Source: JACDAN01 sp963802375
Lineage (GTDB): Bacteria > Actinomycetota > Thermoleophilia > Gaiellales > Gaiellaceae
Reading direction: 5' to 3'
NCBI GenBank assembly: GCA_963802375.1
Contig: CAWDIJ010000011.1
Span: 1 to 64,000 of the forward strand
Length of the DNA: 64,000 bases
Positions 24,734 through 34,690 of the stretch are shown piece by piece. The notes under the pieces were generated by a model, which saw only the letters and a list, made by a program, of their open reading frames with translations, was not told the origin of the DNA and did no database searches. Every line of letters begins with the position of its first letter. Position 1 is the stretch's first letter. The position numbers and the translations under genes are program-made.

Positions 24734-25525
24734 GTGGTTGTGAAGGCGAAGGGACTAATCGAACCGGATCTAGGCCGGGTCCTCGAGTTCTGCTCCGAGG
24801 ATCCGGTGGAGCGCGTCTACCTCGAGGAGGTGGCGAGGCGCGGCCCAGGCCGGCTGGTCGCGACGGTTGAGGGCGAGCGCTTGACCGCCCTGTGCCACGT
24901 CGGAGCCAATCTCGTCCCGTCCGGCTCGGGGTGCGAGGCCTTCGCCGATGTCGCCGTCGCAGCGCGGCCGAAGATGTTCATCGGCAGCGAGCAGGCGGTC
25001 TCCGATCTGTGGGCTGCGGCGCGAACGCGGCTGCGGGAGCCGCGGGAGGACAGGCCCGGCCAGCCGGTCTTCTCGATCGCACAGCCGCCGGAGCCGGGCG
25101 ACACCGGGATCCGGGAGGCCACGCGGGCCGACTTCGACCTTCTGCTCCCGGCCTGCGTCGCGACGCACGAGGGTGAGCTTGGCGTCGATCCGCTGGCGGC
25201 CGACGCCGCGGGGTTTCGCCGGCGCACGCTCCAGCAGATCGAGGAGGGGCGCTCATGGATCTGGGCCGACGGCGGGACGATCTTCTTCAAGGCGGAGGCC
25301 TCGGCGTGGACGCCGCACGCCGTCCAGCTCCAGCAGGTCTGGGTCGACCCGGAGGCGCGTGGCCAGGGATTCGGGCAGCGAGGGCTGCGCGATCTGATCC
25401 GGCTGCTGCTCGGGCGCGTCCCTCACGTCTGTCTCTTCGTGCGAGCCGACAACCCGGCGGCGATCCGCCTTTACGACGCAGTCGGGATGGATCGGGTAGG
25501 CACCTACCGGTCGGTCCTTTTTTAG
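24734..25525 (+). CDS. GNAT acetyltransferase with N-terminal DUF4081
   Basis: A 263-residue protein. The N-terminal DUF4081 domain (about 1-115, with LTALCHVGANLVPSG) is followed by a GNAT domain whose acetyl-CoA loop is VWVDPEARGQGFGQRGLRDL, ending with the usual RLYDAVGMDRVGTYRSVLF. DUF4081-GNAT proteins are typical of actinobacteria; substrates are unknown. GTG start, 43 bp from the divergent CGNR gene. A T-run follows the last codons and may help termination. Confidence 0.85.
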   Translation: MVVKAKGLIEPDLGRVLEFCSEDPVERVYLEEVARRGPGRLVATVEGERLTALCHVGANLVPSGSGCEAFADVAVAARPKMFIGSEQAVSDLWAAARTRLREPREDRPGQPVFSIAQPPEPGDTGIREATRADFDLLLPACVATHEGELGVDPLAADAAGFRRRTLQQIEEGRSWIWADGGTIFFKAEASAWTPHAVQLQQVWVDPEARGQGFGQRGLRDLIRLLLGRVPHVCLFVRADNPAAIRLYDAVGMDRVGTYRSVLF

Positions 25526-25553
25526 TTGCCCCTCCAGGCAGTCCACGCCATCA

Positions 25554-25664
25554 CCTCCGGCGCGCGATAAGACTGCGCCATGCGTCGTCCTCAGTCGCGC
25601 CCATACCGTTCAGGTATGGGCGCTCCCTGCGTCCTAGCCTGGCTTGCTTCTCGCACGCCGGAGG
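25554..25664 (+). ncRNA. Candidate structured leader RNA, copy A
   Basis: An outer stem pairs 25554-25562 with 25656-25664 (9 bp). Inside are a conserved block GTCGTCCTCAGTCGC (25584-25598), an 11-bp perfect hairpin (25597-25607 with 25613-25623, loop GTTCA) and a conserved block ending GTCCTAGCCTGGCTTG (25631-25646). A GCCA/TGGC pairing (25577-25580 with 25640-25643) fits between. The same blocks recur at 36791-36880 with different stem sequences. The gene start follows 28 bp later. It is not a riboswitch class I recognise. Confidence 0.55.
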
Positions 25665-25692
25665 CGGGGCGGAACTACCTGAAGGGACACTA

Positions 25693-26289
25693 GTGGAGCG
25701 CGCCATCTTCGTCCGCCACGGCGAGAGCGAGTACTCCGCCCGGGCCCTCGTCAACGGCGATCCGTCCGTCGTCGTCGGGTTGACGGAGGAGGGGAAGCAG
25801 CAGGCGCGCTTGCTGTACGACCGCCTCGCGAGCGAGCCCATCGACCTCTGCGTCGTGACCGAGTTCGGCCGCACTCGGGAAACCGCCGACCTGACGCTCG
25901 GCGACAGACCGGTGCCGCGGATCGTCCTCCGCGACCTCAACGACCCGTTCTACGGCGCCTTCGAGGGTAAAGCGCTCGCGGACTACCGCAAGTGGGCCAA
26001 GACGCACGGGCCGCTCGACGTCCCGCCGGGGGAGGGCGAGGCGCGAGTCGCGATCGCGGAGCGCTACGCGCGCGGCTTCCGCACACTCCTGGAGCGGGAC
26101 GAGGAGACGATCCTCGTCGTCTGCCACTCACTTCCGATCGCCTTCGCGCTCGCTGCGGCCGACGGGCGGCGGCCCTCGGCGAAGATGCCGCTCGTGACAC
26201 CGGCGGAGCCGCACATCCTCTACGAGCCGAGCCTGCGCGACGCCGTGGAGCGGATCGAGGAGTGGGTTCGGGACCCGGTGTATCCATGA
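25693..26289 (+). CDS. Histidine phosphatase family protein
   Basis: A 198-residue branch-1 histidine phosphatase (phosphoglycerate-mutase-like). The catalytic RHG is in IFVRHGESEYSARALVNGD, with arginine in TEFGRTRETADLTLG and the second histidine in LVVCHSLPIAFAL. Members dephosphorylate sugar phosphates or other small substrates; cofactor-dependent mutase activity is unlikely at this length. The GTG start has GAAGGGA seven bases upstream. The gene is preceded by a candidate structured leader and overlaps the next tiny gene by ATGA. Confidence 0.88.
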   Translation: MERAIFVRHGESEYSARALVNGDPSVVVGLTEEGKQQARLLYDRLASEPIDLCVVTEFGRTRETADLTLGDRPVPRIVLRDLNDPFYGAFEGKALADYRKWAKTHGPLDVPPGEGEARVAIAERYARGFRTLLERDEETILVVCHSLPIAFALAAADGRRPSAKMPLVTPAEPHILYEPSLRDAVERIEEWVRDPVYP

Positions 26290-26381
26290 AGCGGTTGCTG
26301 ATCCTCGTCGTCGTCTTCTGGGTGGCGAGGTGGGCGGTGCACATGGCCGCCTCGTACCTCGAGCACCGGCGGCCACAATAG
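26286..26381 (+). CDS. Tiny single-helix membrane protein
   Basis: A 31-codon gene: MKRLLILVVVFWVARWAVHM and AASYLEHRRPQ. It has one membrane helix and a short basic tail, and begins at ATG in an ATGA overlap with the phosphatase gene, five bases before tilS. The overlap and GC-rich wobble positions support real translation. Function unknown. Confidence 0.5.
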   Translation: MKRLLILVVVFWVARWAVHMAASYLEHRRPQ

Positions 26382-26385
26382 GTCG

Positions 26386-27519
26386 ATGGACTTCGCCGAG
26401 CGCGTCGAGGAGCAGATCCGCCGGCACGAGCTGATCGCACCCGGCGGGGAGGTCACCTGCCTCGTGTCCGGCGGTGCGGACTCGACTGCGCTGTGGCATT
26501 CGCTTCGGAAGCTCGGCTACGCCGTCTCCTCGCTGCACGTCAACCACCACCTGCGTGGCGAGGAGTCGGATGAGGACGCCCGCTTCTGCGCCGAGGTGCT
26601 CGGCGCCGAGGTCGTCGACGCCCCTGGGAAAACCGAAGCCGACCTGCGCGAGCTCCGCTACTCGTTTGCGACCGACAGGCTCCGCGCCACCGGCCACACC
26701 GCCTCCGACCAGGTCGAGACCGTTCTCTACCGGCTGGTGTCCAGCGGGAAGCCCGGCGGGATCAAGCCGAAGCGGGAGGACGGGGTCGTCCGGCCGCTGC
26801 TCGGGGTCTGGCGGGAGGAGACGGAGGCGTACTGCCGGGCGGTCGGGGTGCCGTTCCGAACCGACTCCACCAACGCGGAGACGAAGCGCGGCCTGATCCG
26901 CGAGCAGATCCTGCCGCTGCTCCGGCAGCTGGACGAGCGGGCCGAGAAGAACCTCCTCGCACTGGCGGAAGGACGGCCTAGCCCGTTCACGGAGCTCTTC
27001 GCGAGCACGATCGGCTCGGCGCGCATCGACCTCGGCGGCGGCGTCCAGGCGGTGCGGGAGTACGACCGCGTCTGGGTCGAGCGCGGTCCGGTCGCGCTCG
27101 AGGGCGAGGTGCGCTGGGGGCCGTGGCGAATCCGCTCCGACCGGCCGGGGCTTCGGGTCCGCGGCTGGCGTGCGGGAGATCGCCTCGCAGGCCGGCGCAA
27201 GAAGCTTCAGGATGTGTTCGTGGACGCCAAGGTTCCGCGCTCGCAACGGGAGGCCTGGCCGCTCGTCGTGCGCGGTGACGAGGTCGTCGCGGTGCCCGGA
27301 ATCGTCGAGGCGGAGGGGGTATTCGCGGAGCGATTACCCTCCGCTTCCTCGGGCGTCTCTGGCAAGGGAGACAAGCCCGCGGCGCGCAGGACAGTGCAAA
27401 GTGGCACGGACAAGCGCCGCGGGCGCAGGATCGCGCGGCCAGAGGCGTCAGGCGAAGGCGGAGCCGGGCTTGGCCCGGCGGGAGCCGGCGCCGGCGAGGG
27501 AGGGGAGGGTGCACGCTGA
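26386..27519 (+). CDS. tilS: tRNA(Ile)-lysidine synthase with extended C-terminus
   Basis: A 377-residue enzyme that makes lysidine at the wobble position of tRNA-Ile(CAU) using ATP and lysine. The PP-loop SGGADSTALWHSLRKLG, the HVNHHLRGEESDEDARFC segment, and the C-terminal recognition domain (RVRGWRAGDRLAGRRKKLQD) are present. After VPGIVEAEGVFAERL, where related proteins are expected to end, about 58 more codons follow. They have lower GC at third positions and contain two perfect palindromes, so this tail looks like an in-frame repeat insertion. The stop overlaps the CTG start of hpt. Confidence 0.9.
   Translation: MDFAERVEEQIRRHELIAPGGEVTCLVSGGADSTALWHSLRKLGYAVSSLHVNHHLRGEESDEDARFCAEVLGAEVVDAPGKTEADLRELRYSFATDRLRATGHTASDQVETVLYRLVSSGKPGGIKPKREDGVVRPLLGVWREETEAYCRAVGVPFRTDSTNAETKRGLIREQILPLLRQLDERAEKNLLALAEGRPSPFTELFASTIGSARIDLGGGVQAVREYDRVWVERGPVALEGEVRWGPWRIRSDRPGLRVRGWRAGDRLAGRRKKLQDVFVDAKVPRSQREAWPLVVRGDEVVAVPGIVEAEGVFAERLPSASSGVSGKGDKPAARRTVQSGTDKRRGRRIARPEASGEGGAGLGPAGAGAGEGGEGAR
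27375..27424 (+). repeat. Palindromic element inside tilS tail
   Basis: GCCCGCGGCGC (27375-27385) pairs perfectly with GCGCCGCGGGC (27414-27424), with an inner GTGC/GCAC hairpin. It is translated in frame as part of the tilS extension. Confidence 0.7.
27457..27479 (-). repeat. 23-bp dispersed hairpin repeat, copy 1
   Basis: Read on the minus strand it matches 37308-37330 at 22 of 23 positions. Its core GCCGGGC-TTG-GCCCGGC is a perfect 7-bp hairpin. It lies inside the tilS extension. Confidence 0.65.
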
Positions 27520-28079
27520 GTACGTTCAAGACTGAGGTCGAGCAGGGCGTCGCCGAGGTCCTCATCGAGGAAGACGCCTTGAAGGAGCGGATCGCCGAGC
27601 TCGGTGCCGAGATCTCGGCCGACTACGCCGGCAAGGACCTGCTGCTGGTGGGGGTCCTCAAGGGCGCCGTCTTCTTCATGGCCGACCTGATGCGCCACAT
27701 CACGGTGCCGTGCGAGGTCGACTTCATGGCGATCTCGAGCTACGGCGCCTCGACGGACTCCTCCGGCGTCGTCCGGATCCTGAAGGACCTCGACGAGACG
27801 ATCGAGGGGCGGAACGTCCTCGTCGTCGAGGACATCATCGACTCCGGCCTGACGCTCTCGTATCTCACGCGGACGCTCAGCGCGCGCAACCCGGCCTCGC
27901 TCGAGGTCTGCGCGCTGCTGACGAAGCCGGAGCGCCGTGAGGTCGAGGTCCCGGTGCGGTACACGGGCTTCGAGATCCCGAACCGGTTCGTCGTCGGCTA
28001 CGGGCTCGACTTCGCGGAGCGGTACCGAAACCTCCGTTACGTCGGAGTGCTCGCGGACGAGGCCGCCGCCGGGCTCTGA
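27516..28079 (+). CDS. hpt: Hypoxanthine phosphoribosyltransferase, CTG start
   Basis: A 187-residue purine salvage enzyme that makes IMP/GMP from hypoxanthine/guanine and PRPP. Signatures: LVGVLKGAVFFMADLMR, the PRPP loop VLVVEDIIDSGLTLSYL, and the C-terminal VVGYGLDFAERYRNLRYVGV. The N-terminal STFKTEVEQGVAEVLIEEDA is in frame from a CTG that overlaps the tilS stop (CTGA); no ATG or GTG precedes it in frame, and the first other start (TTG) would cut 21 residues. The order tilS-hpt-ftsH is common in bacteria. Confidence 0.92.
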   Translation: MSTFKTEVEQGVAEVLIEEDALKERIAELGAEISADYAGKDLLLVGVLKGAVFFMADLMRHITVPCEVDFMAISSYGASTDSSGVVRILKDLDETIEGRNVLVVEDIIDSGLTLSYLTRTLSARNPASLEVCALLTKPERREVEVPVRYTGFEIPNRFVVGYGLDFAERYRNLRYVGVLADEAAAGL

Positions 28080-28142
28080 TTCACCCCGTTTGGGGCAGGC
28101 TTTGCCGGTAATGCCGCTGCTACGCTGGCCGATATAACGCCT

Positions 28143-30113
<1,971 letters not shown>

Positions 30114-30135
30114 CGCCGAGCGGACGAGGGGTACA

Positions 30136-30154
30136 GCGGCCGGTGCGCGGCCGC
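30136..30154 (+). terminator. Probable ftsH terminator hairpin
   Basis: GCGGCCG and CGGCCGC pair perfectly around GTGCG, followed by CGGTTGTT, 22 bp after the ftsH stop. Confidence 0.45.
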
Positions 30155-30311
30155 CGGTTGTTAGGAATGCGTTCGGAACGTCTCGCAAAAGTACGGATAG
30201 CCTGAAAAGTCCTGCGTAACCCCTTGTAAGCGGGCCGCCTTCGAGTAACGATCACCTCCTTCCACGGAGCGTCTCGCCGCCGACGCAGCGGACGCGGGAA
30301 AGGGGTCTCTC

Positions 30312-32471
30312 ATGCACACGCTCTTCCATTTGCGTGTCCGCGCCTGGACCGCCGCAGCTGTGGTGGCGGCGCTGACGCTCATTGCCGGAGCCTCGGCCGG
30401 TGTGAACACACCGCACTCCGGCTGGTACTCGGGCAATCCGACTCTCGGACCGAACAACCTGACCGACCTGGTCTGCGGCGGGTCGACGTGTTACGCAGCC
30501 GGCGCCTTCGGGACGCTGCTCAAGAGCACGAACGCCGGATCGAGCTGGTCTGGCGTCGTGACCGGGCTCACCCTCGATCTCCGCCGGGTGCGCATGGCCG
30601 GCTCGCCGGACCGGATCGTCGTGGGCGGCGGCTGCTCGCTTCGCCGGTCCGACGACGGCGGCGCGACGTTCCAGCGGCTTCCGTTCTCGGCGAGCGACCT
30701 GCGCTGCCCTGCGGGCGTCGCGGCGTTCTCGTTCCCCTCGTCGAACGTCGGCTATCTGCTGCTATCCAACAATTCGGTTCTGTCGACCGCCGACGGCGGG
30801 CAGACGTTCACGCGCCGTACAGCCGTCCCGATGGTCTCGCAGACCAGCGACCTGCTCTGCACGAGCGAGACGACCTGCTTTGCGACGGCCGGCGGACTGT
30901 CGTGCGCACGACAGACGGCGCCGTCACGTGGACTGTGGTCGCCAGCTACTCAGCTACCGCTCTTCGGGCTCGAGCATGCCGATTCCACGACGCTGTATGC
31001 CGTCGGGCAGTGGCTGCAGCTGCTCAAGAGCATCGACGGCGGCGTGACGTGGGAGCGGAAGACGGTCTCGGGCGTCCCGGGCGGGGACTTCGGCTCGATC
31101 CGCTGCTCGGACGCCGACAACTGCCTGCTCGCGATGACGCAGGGAAACCGGATCGTCCGCACGACGGACGGCGGCGACACGTTCTCCGCCGCCACGCCGC
31201 CCGCCGAGTCGGCGTTCGCGGTCGAACTGGCGTCTCCGACGCGCGCCCTCGCCGTCGGCAACTTCGGCAGCGCGGTCATCTCAGACGACGCGGGAGAAAC
31301 CTGGCGCGTCGTCGGCGGCCGCCTGACCGACGACTTCATAGTGCTGGACGCCGCGACCGACCGGATCGCCTACGTAGGCGGCCGCTCGGGTGCCCTGGCG
31401 CGCACGACCGACGCCGGGCAGACCTGGGCCAACGTCAGCCCGCCGACCTCGCTGGGGATCCGGGCCGTCGCTGCTCCGACCGCGTCGCGGCTCTTCGTCC
31501 TGGCGGACGACGGGACCGTCCAGCGGTCCGACAACGGCGGCGCGAGCTACCGGCTTCTGAACTCCGGCACACCGGTGGGAGCCAGGGACCTCATCGCGAG
31601 TGACGCCGACCACGTGGTCGTGATCGGGACCCGGGGGGTCCGCAGGTCGATCAACGGCGGCGAGACGTTCTCGGCGGTGTCCGACCGCGACCTCCGTGGG
31701 GCGGGCCTCTTGATAGCCGACACAGCCGGGCCCGGGATCTTCGCGGCGGGACGGCTCCGGCTCCTGTACTCGCCGAACGGGGGCCTCACCTGGAGGCGGC
31801 TCCGGCGGCCCACCCCGAGCCGCATTCACGACATCTCGTTCGTCTCGACGCAGACCGGCTATCTGGTCGACGTGAGCTTCCGGCTCTGGAAGACGACGAA
31901 CGCGGGCCGCACCTGGACGGAGCTCGTTTCGACCGGAAGGCCGATGACCCAGGTCGGCTTCGCGGATGCGCGGAACGGCTACGTCGTCGTCCCAAGGGTC
32001 GGCCGGGAGGCACGCGGTTTCGTGCTCCGGACGTCCGACGGCGGCGCCAGCTGGCGACCGCAGCTGGTCAGCCCGGCCTTCGTCAGGGCCGTCGACATGG
32101 CCGGCGGGACCGCGTATGCCCTTGCGGGCGCCAACTTCCTCTATGCGACCACGAGCGGCGGTGATGTCGGGACGGCGCGGGCGCTCCGGATCACGACGCG
32201 TGGGACACGAATCTCGAAGCCCTCCACGATCACGGTCAGCGGCCGTCTCGCCTCGGCCGTCGCCGGGGAGCAGGCGGTCGTCTCGATGCGCGTCTCGGGG
32301 CTGTGGCGCTCGCAAGTCGCCACTGTCGCTTCGAACGGCACGTTCGTCACGCGTTGGCGTGTCGCCAAGCGGGCCGTGTTCGTCGCGCATGTGCTCGGCA
32401 CCGCCGACCACGCCGGAGCGGGCACGAAGCCGCTCGTCGTCGAGGTTCGCATTCCGAAGAAGAAGCGTTAA
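30312..32471 (+). CDS. Secreted Asp-box/Ycf48-like propeller protein
   Basis: A 719-residue extracytoplasmic protein. The signal region is WTAAAVVAALTLIAGASAG; about a dozen blades follow with the xSxDGGxTW pattern (RRSDDGGATFQRL, KSIDGGVTWERK, RTTDAGQTWANV, RTSDGGASWRPQ). A C-terminal Ig-like region ends in a basic stretch. Resembles photosystem-assembly Ycf48-type or sialidase-like propellers, without assignable catalysis. Between about 30893 and 30955 the better blade sequence (VVRTTDGAVTWTVVASYS) lies in another frame, so two compensating single-base errors probably garble roughly 20 residues here. Confidence 0.8.
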   Translation: MHTLFHLRVRAWTAAAVVAALTLIAGASAGVNTPHSGWYSGNPTLGPNNLTDLVCGGSTCYAAGAFGTLLKSTNAGSSWSGVVTGLTLDLRRVRMAGSPDRIVVGGGCSLRRSDDGGATFQRLPFSASDLRCPAGVAAFSFPSSNVGYLLLSNNSVLSTADGGQTFTRRTAVPMVSQTSDLLCTSETTCFATAGGLSCARQTAPSRGLWSPATQLPLFGLEHADSTTLYAVGQWLQLLKSIDGGVTWERKTVSGVPGGDFGSIRCSDADNCLLAMTQGNRIVRTTDGGDTFSAATPPAESAFAVELASPTRALAVGNFGSAVISDDAGETWRVVGGRLTDDFIVLDAATDRIAYVGGRSGALARTTDAGQTWANVSPPTSLGIRAVAAPTASRLFVLADDGTVQRSDNGGASYRLLNSGTPVGARDLIASDADHVVVIGTRGVRRSINGGETFSAVSDRDLRGAGLLIADTAGPGIFAAGRLRLLYSPNGGLTWRRLRRPTPSRIHDISFVSTQTGYLVDVSFRLWKTTNAGRTWTELVSTGRPMTQVGFADARNGYVVVPRVGREARGFVLRTSDGGASWRPQLVSPAFVRAVDMAGGTAYALAGANFLYATTSGGDVGTARALRITTRGTRISKPSTITVSGRLASAVAGEQAVVSMRVSGLWRSQVATVASNGTFVTRWRVAKRAVFVAHVLGTADHAGAGTKPLVVEVRIPKKKR

Positions 32472-32554
32472 CGGGAGCCCGGAGCGGCCGGTCGGCATGG
32501 CCGGCCGGCCGCTCCGTCGTTTCCGGGTACACCGACCGCGGGTAAGGATGCGTC

Positions 32555-33442
32555 ATGCGCTTTCGGCGTGGAGCCAAGCTCGATCCCGGTCAGGTCACCG
32601 ACGTCCGCGGACGCCGGATGGCGCCCGGCGGGCTGGCGGTGGGCGGCGGCGGCCTCGGCATCGCCGCGGTCGTCGTCTATCTGCTGATCACGCTGTTGGG
32701 CGGCGGCGGGGGCCTCGGCGAGCTCGCGCCTCTCGACCAGCAGCAGATCCAGCAGGGCGACACGCCGAGCGAGGTCTCGCAGGAGTGCCAGACGGCTGAG
32801 GACGCGAACGAGCGGCAGGACTGCCGCATCGTGGGCGTCGTGAACTCGGTGCAGCGCTTCTGGGACCCCGTGTTCGAGCGCAGCAACCGCGAGTACCAGT
32901 TCGCGAACACGGTCTTCTTCACTGACCAGGTGCAGACGGGCTGCGGCTTCGCGAGCTCCCAGGTCGGCCCCTTCTACTGTCCGCGGGACCAGCGCGTCTA
33001 CATCGACCTCGGCTTCTTCGACGAGCTGCAGTCCCGCTTCGGCGCGGGCGGCGGGCCGTTCGCGCAGGCCTACGTCATCGCGCACGAGTACGGCCACCAT
33101 GTCCAGAACCTGACCGGTGTCCTCGACCGGATCGGCAACGACCGGCAGGGGCCGGAGAGCCGCGCCGTTCGCTCCGAGCTGCAGGCGGATTGCTACGCGG
33201 GCGTCTGGGCGGCCAACGCGGTGGAGACAGAGCTGTTGGAGCCGCTCACCCAGGCTGACATCAACGAGGCGCTGGACGCGGCTGCCGCGATCGGCGACGA
33301 CCGCATCCAGGAGCAGACGCAGGGGCAGGTGAGCCCTGAGAGCTGGACGCACGGCTCGTCGGAGCAGCGGCGGCGCTGGTTCTCCCGCGGCTACGAGCAG
33401 AAGCAGCCCGCGGCCTGCGACACCTTCAGCGGCTCGATCTAG
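32555..33442 (+). CDS. Neutral zinc metallopeptidase (YpfJ family)
   Basis: A 295-residue membrane-anchored protein of the putative neutral zinc metallopeptidase family (PF04228). One membrane helix (LGIAAVVVYLLITLLGGGGG) is followed by the external domain with the zinc motif AYVIAHEYGHHVQNLTGVL and a downstream SELQADCYAGVWAA, whose glutamate is the probable third ligand. Cysteine pairs (DCRIVG, TGCGFASSQVGPFYCPRD) suggest disulfides outside the cell. Proteolysis has rarely been shown for this family. A hairpin follows 38 bp after the stop. Confidence 0.9.
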   Translation: MRFRRGAKLDPGQVTDVRGRRMAPGGLAVGGGGLGIAAVVVYLLITLLGGGGGLGELAPLDQQQIQQGDTPSEVSQECQTAEDANERQDCRIVGVVNSVQRFWDPVFERSNREYQFANTVFFTDQVQTGCGFASSQVGPFYCPRDQRVYIDLGFFDELQSRFGAGGGPFAQAYVIAHEYGHHVQNLTGVLDRIGNDRQGPESRAVRSELQADCYAGVWAANAVETELLEPLTQADINEALDAAAAIGDDRIQEQTQGQVSPESWTHGSSEQRRRWFSRGYEQKQPAACDTFSGSI

Positions 33443-33480
33443 CCGGCGCAGGTTTCGTCACGAAGTCGGCCCCGATTCGT

Positions 33481-33499
33481 GGTGGGGTCTGACCCCACC
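33481..33499 (+). terminator. Short perfect hairpin before folP
   Basis: GGTGGGGT and ACCCCACC pair perfectly around CTG. There is no T-tract. The GGGGTCTGACCCC core recurs as a common interspersed palindrome in many GC-rich genomes, so it may be a repeat rather than a terminator. Confidence 0.4.
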
Positions 33500-33533
33500 G
33501 GATGTGGCGCTGCGGCCGGAGTACGGTTTCGCT

Positions 33534-34346
33534 ATGCGACCCATCGAGGAGCGGTTCCCTCGCCCATCGGTCATGGGGATCGTCAACGTGACGCCCGACT
33601 CGTTCTCGGACGGCGGCGTCAACTTCCGCGCGGCGGACGCGGTCGCCTCGGCGCGGCGGATGGTCGAGGATGGCGCCGCGATCGTCGACGTCGGCGGCGA
33701 ATCGACTCGCCCGGGTGCCAAGCCGGTGTCCCCGGAGGAGGAACTGAGCCGGATCGAGCCGGTGCTCGAGCAACTCCGCGGCGTTCCCGTCTCGATCGAC
33801 ACGGCGAAGGGCGCGGTCGCCCGCCGGGCGCTCGAGCTCGGAGCCGAGCTGGTCAACGATGTGACCGCGTTTCGCGGAGATCCGAACCTCGCCGGGGTCG
33901 TCGCCGAATCGGACGCCTACCTCTGCCTCATGCACATGCAGGGCGAGCCGCGCACGATGCAGGCCGAGCCCCGCTACGACGACGTCGTCTCCGACGTCAA
34001 GGCGTTCCTCGAGGAGCGACTGCGCTTCGCCGTCGATGCCGGGATCGCGGAGGAGCGGATCTGCGTCGATCCGGGCATCGGCTTCGGGAAGACGGTCGAG
34101 CACAACTTCGAGCTCGTCCGCCGTCTCGACGAGATCGCCACGCTCGGACGCCCAGTGGTCGTCGGGTTCTCGCGCAAGAGCTCGCTCGGCAGGATCCTCG
34201 GCGACCCGGAGGCGAAAACCGGCCCGCTCTCGGCCAGCATCGCCGCCGCCGTCACCGCCTACGAGCGCGGTGCGACGATCCTCCGCGTGCACGACGTGAA
34301 GGAGCACGTGGAGGCGCTGACCGCCGCGCGGGCGGTTGTCGGATGA
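33534..34346 (+). CDS. folP: Dihydropteroate synthase
   Basis: A 270-residue TIM-barrel enzyme that joins para-aminobenzoate to dihydropterin pyrophosphate. Signatures: VMGIVNVTPDSFSDGG, DVGGESTRPGAKPVSPEEEL, LVNDVTAF, LMHMQGEPRTMQ and the C-terminal VGFSRKSSLGRILG. ATG is chosen by family length; an in-frame GTG ten codons upstream lies directly behind the hairpin and is possible. The stop overlaps the folB start (ATGA). Confidence 0.95.
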   Translation: MRPIEERFPRPSVMGIVNVTPDSFSDGGVNFRAADAVASARRMVEDGAAIVDVGGESTRPGAKPVSPEEELSRIEPVLEQLRGVPVSIDTAKGAVARRALELGAELVNDVTAFRGDPNLAGVVAESDAYLCLMHMQGEPRTMQAEPRYDDVVSDVKAFLEERLRFAVDAGIAEERICVDPGIGFGKTVEHNFELVRRLDEIATLGRPVVVGFSRKSSLGRILGDPEAKTGPLSASIAAAVTAYERGATILRVHDVKEHVEALTAARAVVG

Positions 34347-34690
34347 TCGTCGAGCTCGTCGGCCTCGAGGTCTTCGGCCGGCACGGCGTGGACGACGACG
34401 AGCGGGAGACCGGCCGAACGTTCTACTACGACGTCGAGCTGACCGTCGACGAGCCGCCGGAAGATCGCCTCGAGTCGACCGTCGACTACCGCGCCGTCGC
34501 GGCCTGCGTCCGCGAGGTGTCGGACGGCGGCGAGTACCGGCTGATCGAGAAGCTGGCCGCCGCCGTCGCCGACGGGCTCGCCGCGCGCTTCCCTGCCACG
34601 CGCGTCCAAGTGCGCGTGCGCAAGCCGGGCATCGCGCCGGCCGGCCTGAAGGTCGAGTACTCCGCCGCTACCGCAGTGCGCGAGAGCTGA
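34343..34690 (+). CDS. folB: Dihydroneopterin aldolase
   Basis: A 115-residue enzyme of the FolB family. It starts MIVELVGLEVFGRHGVDDDE, with the invariant FGRHGV region and the catalytic lysine region in LIEKLAAAVADGLAARFP and VRVRKPGIAPAG. It converts dihydroneopterin to hydroxymethyl-dihydropterin, feeding folK and folP. Coupled to folP by ATGA. The 3' end overlaps the convergent subtilase gene by 23 bp. Confidence 0.94.
   Translation: MIVELVGLEVFGRHGVDDDERETGRTFYYDVELTVDEPPEDRLESTVDYRAVAACVREVSDGGEYRLIEKLAAAVADGLAARFPATRVQVRVRKPGIAPAGLKVEYSAATAVRES

Noticed and set aside
25495..25523. Intrinsic terminator at the end of the GNAT gene
   Set aside because: GGTAGG/CCTACC has only a two-base loop and the T-run is ten bases away and within the coding sequence.
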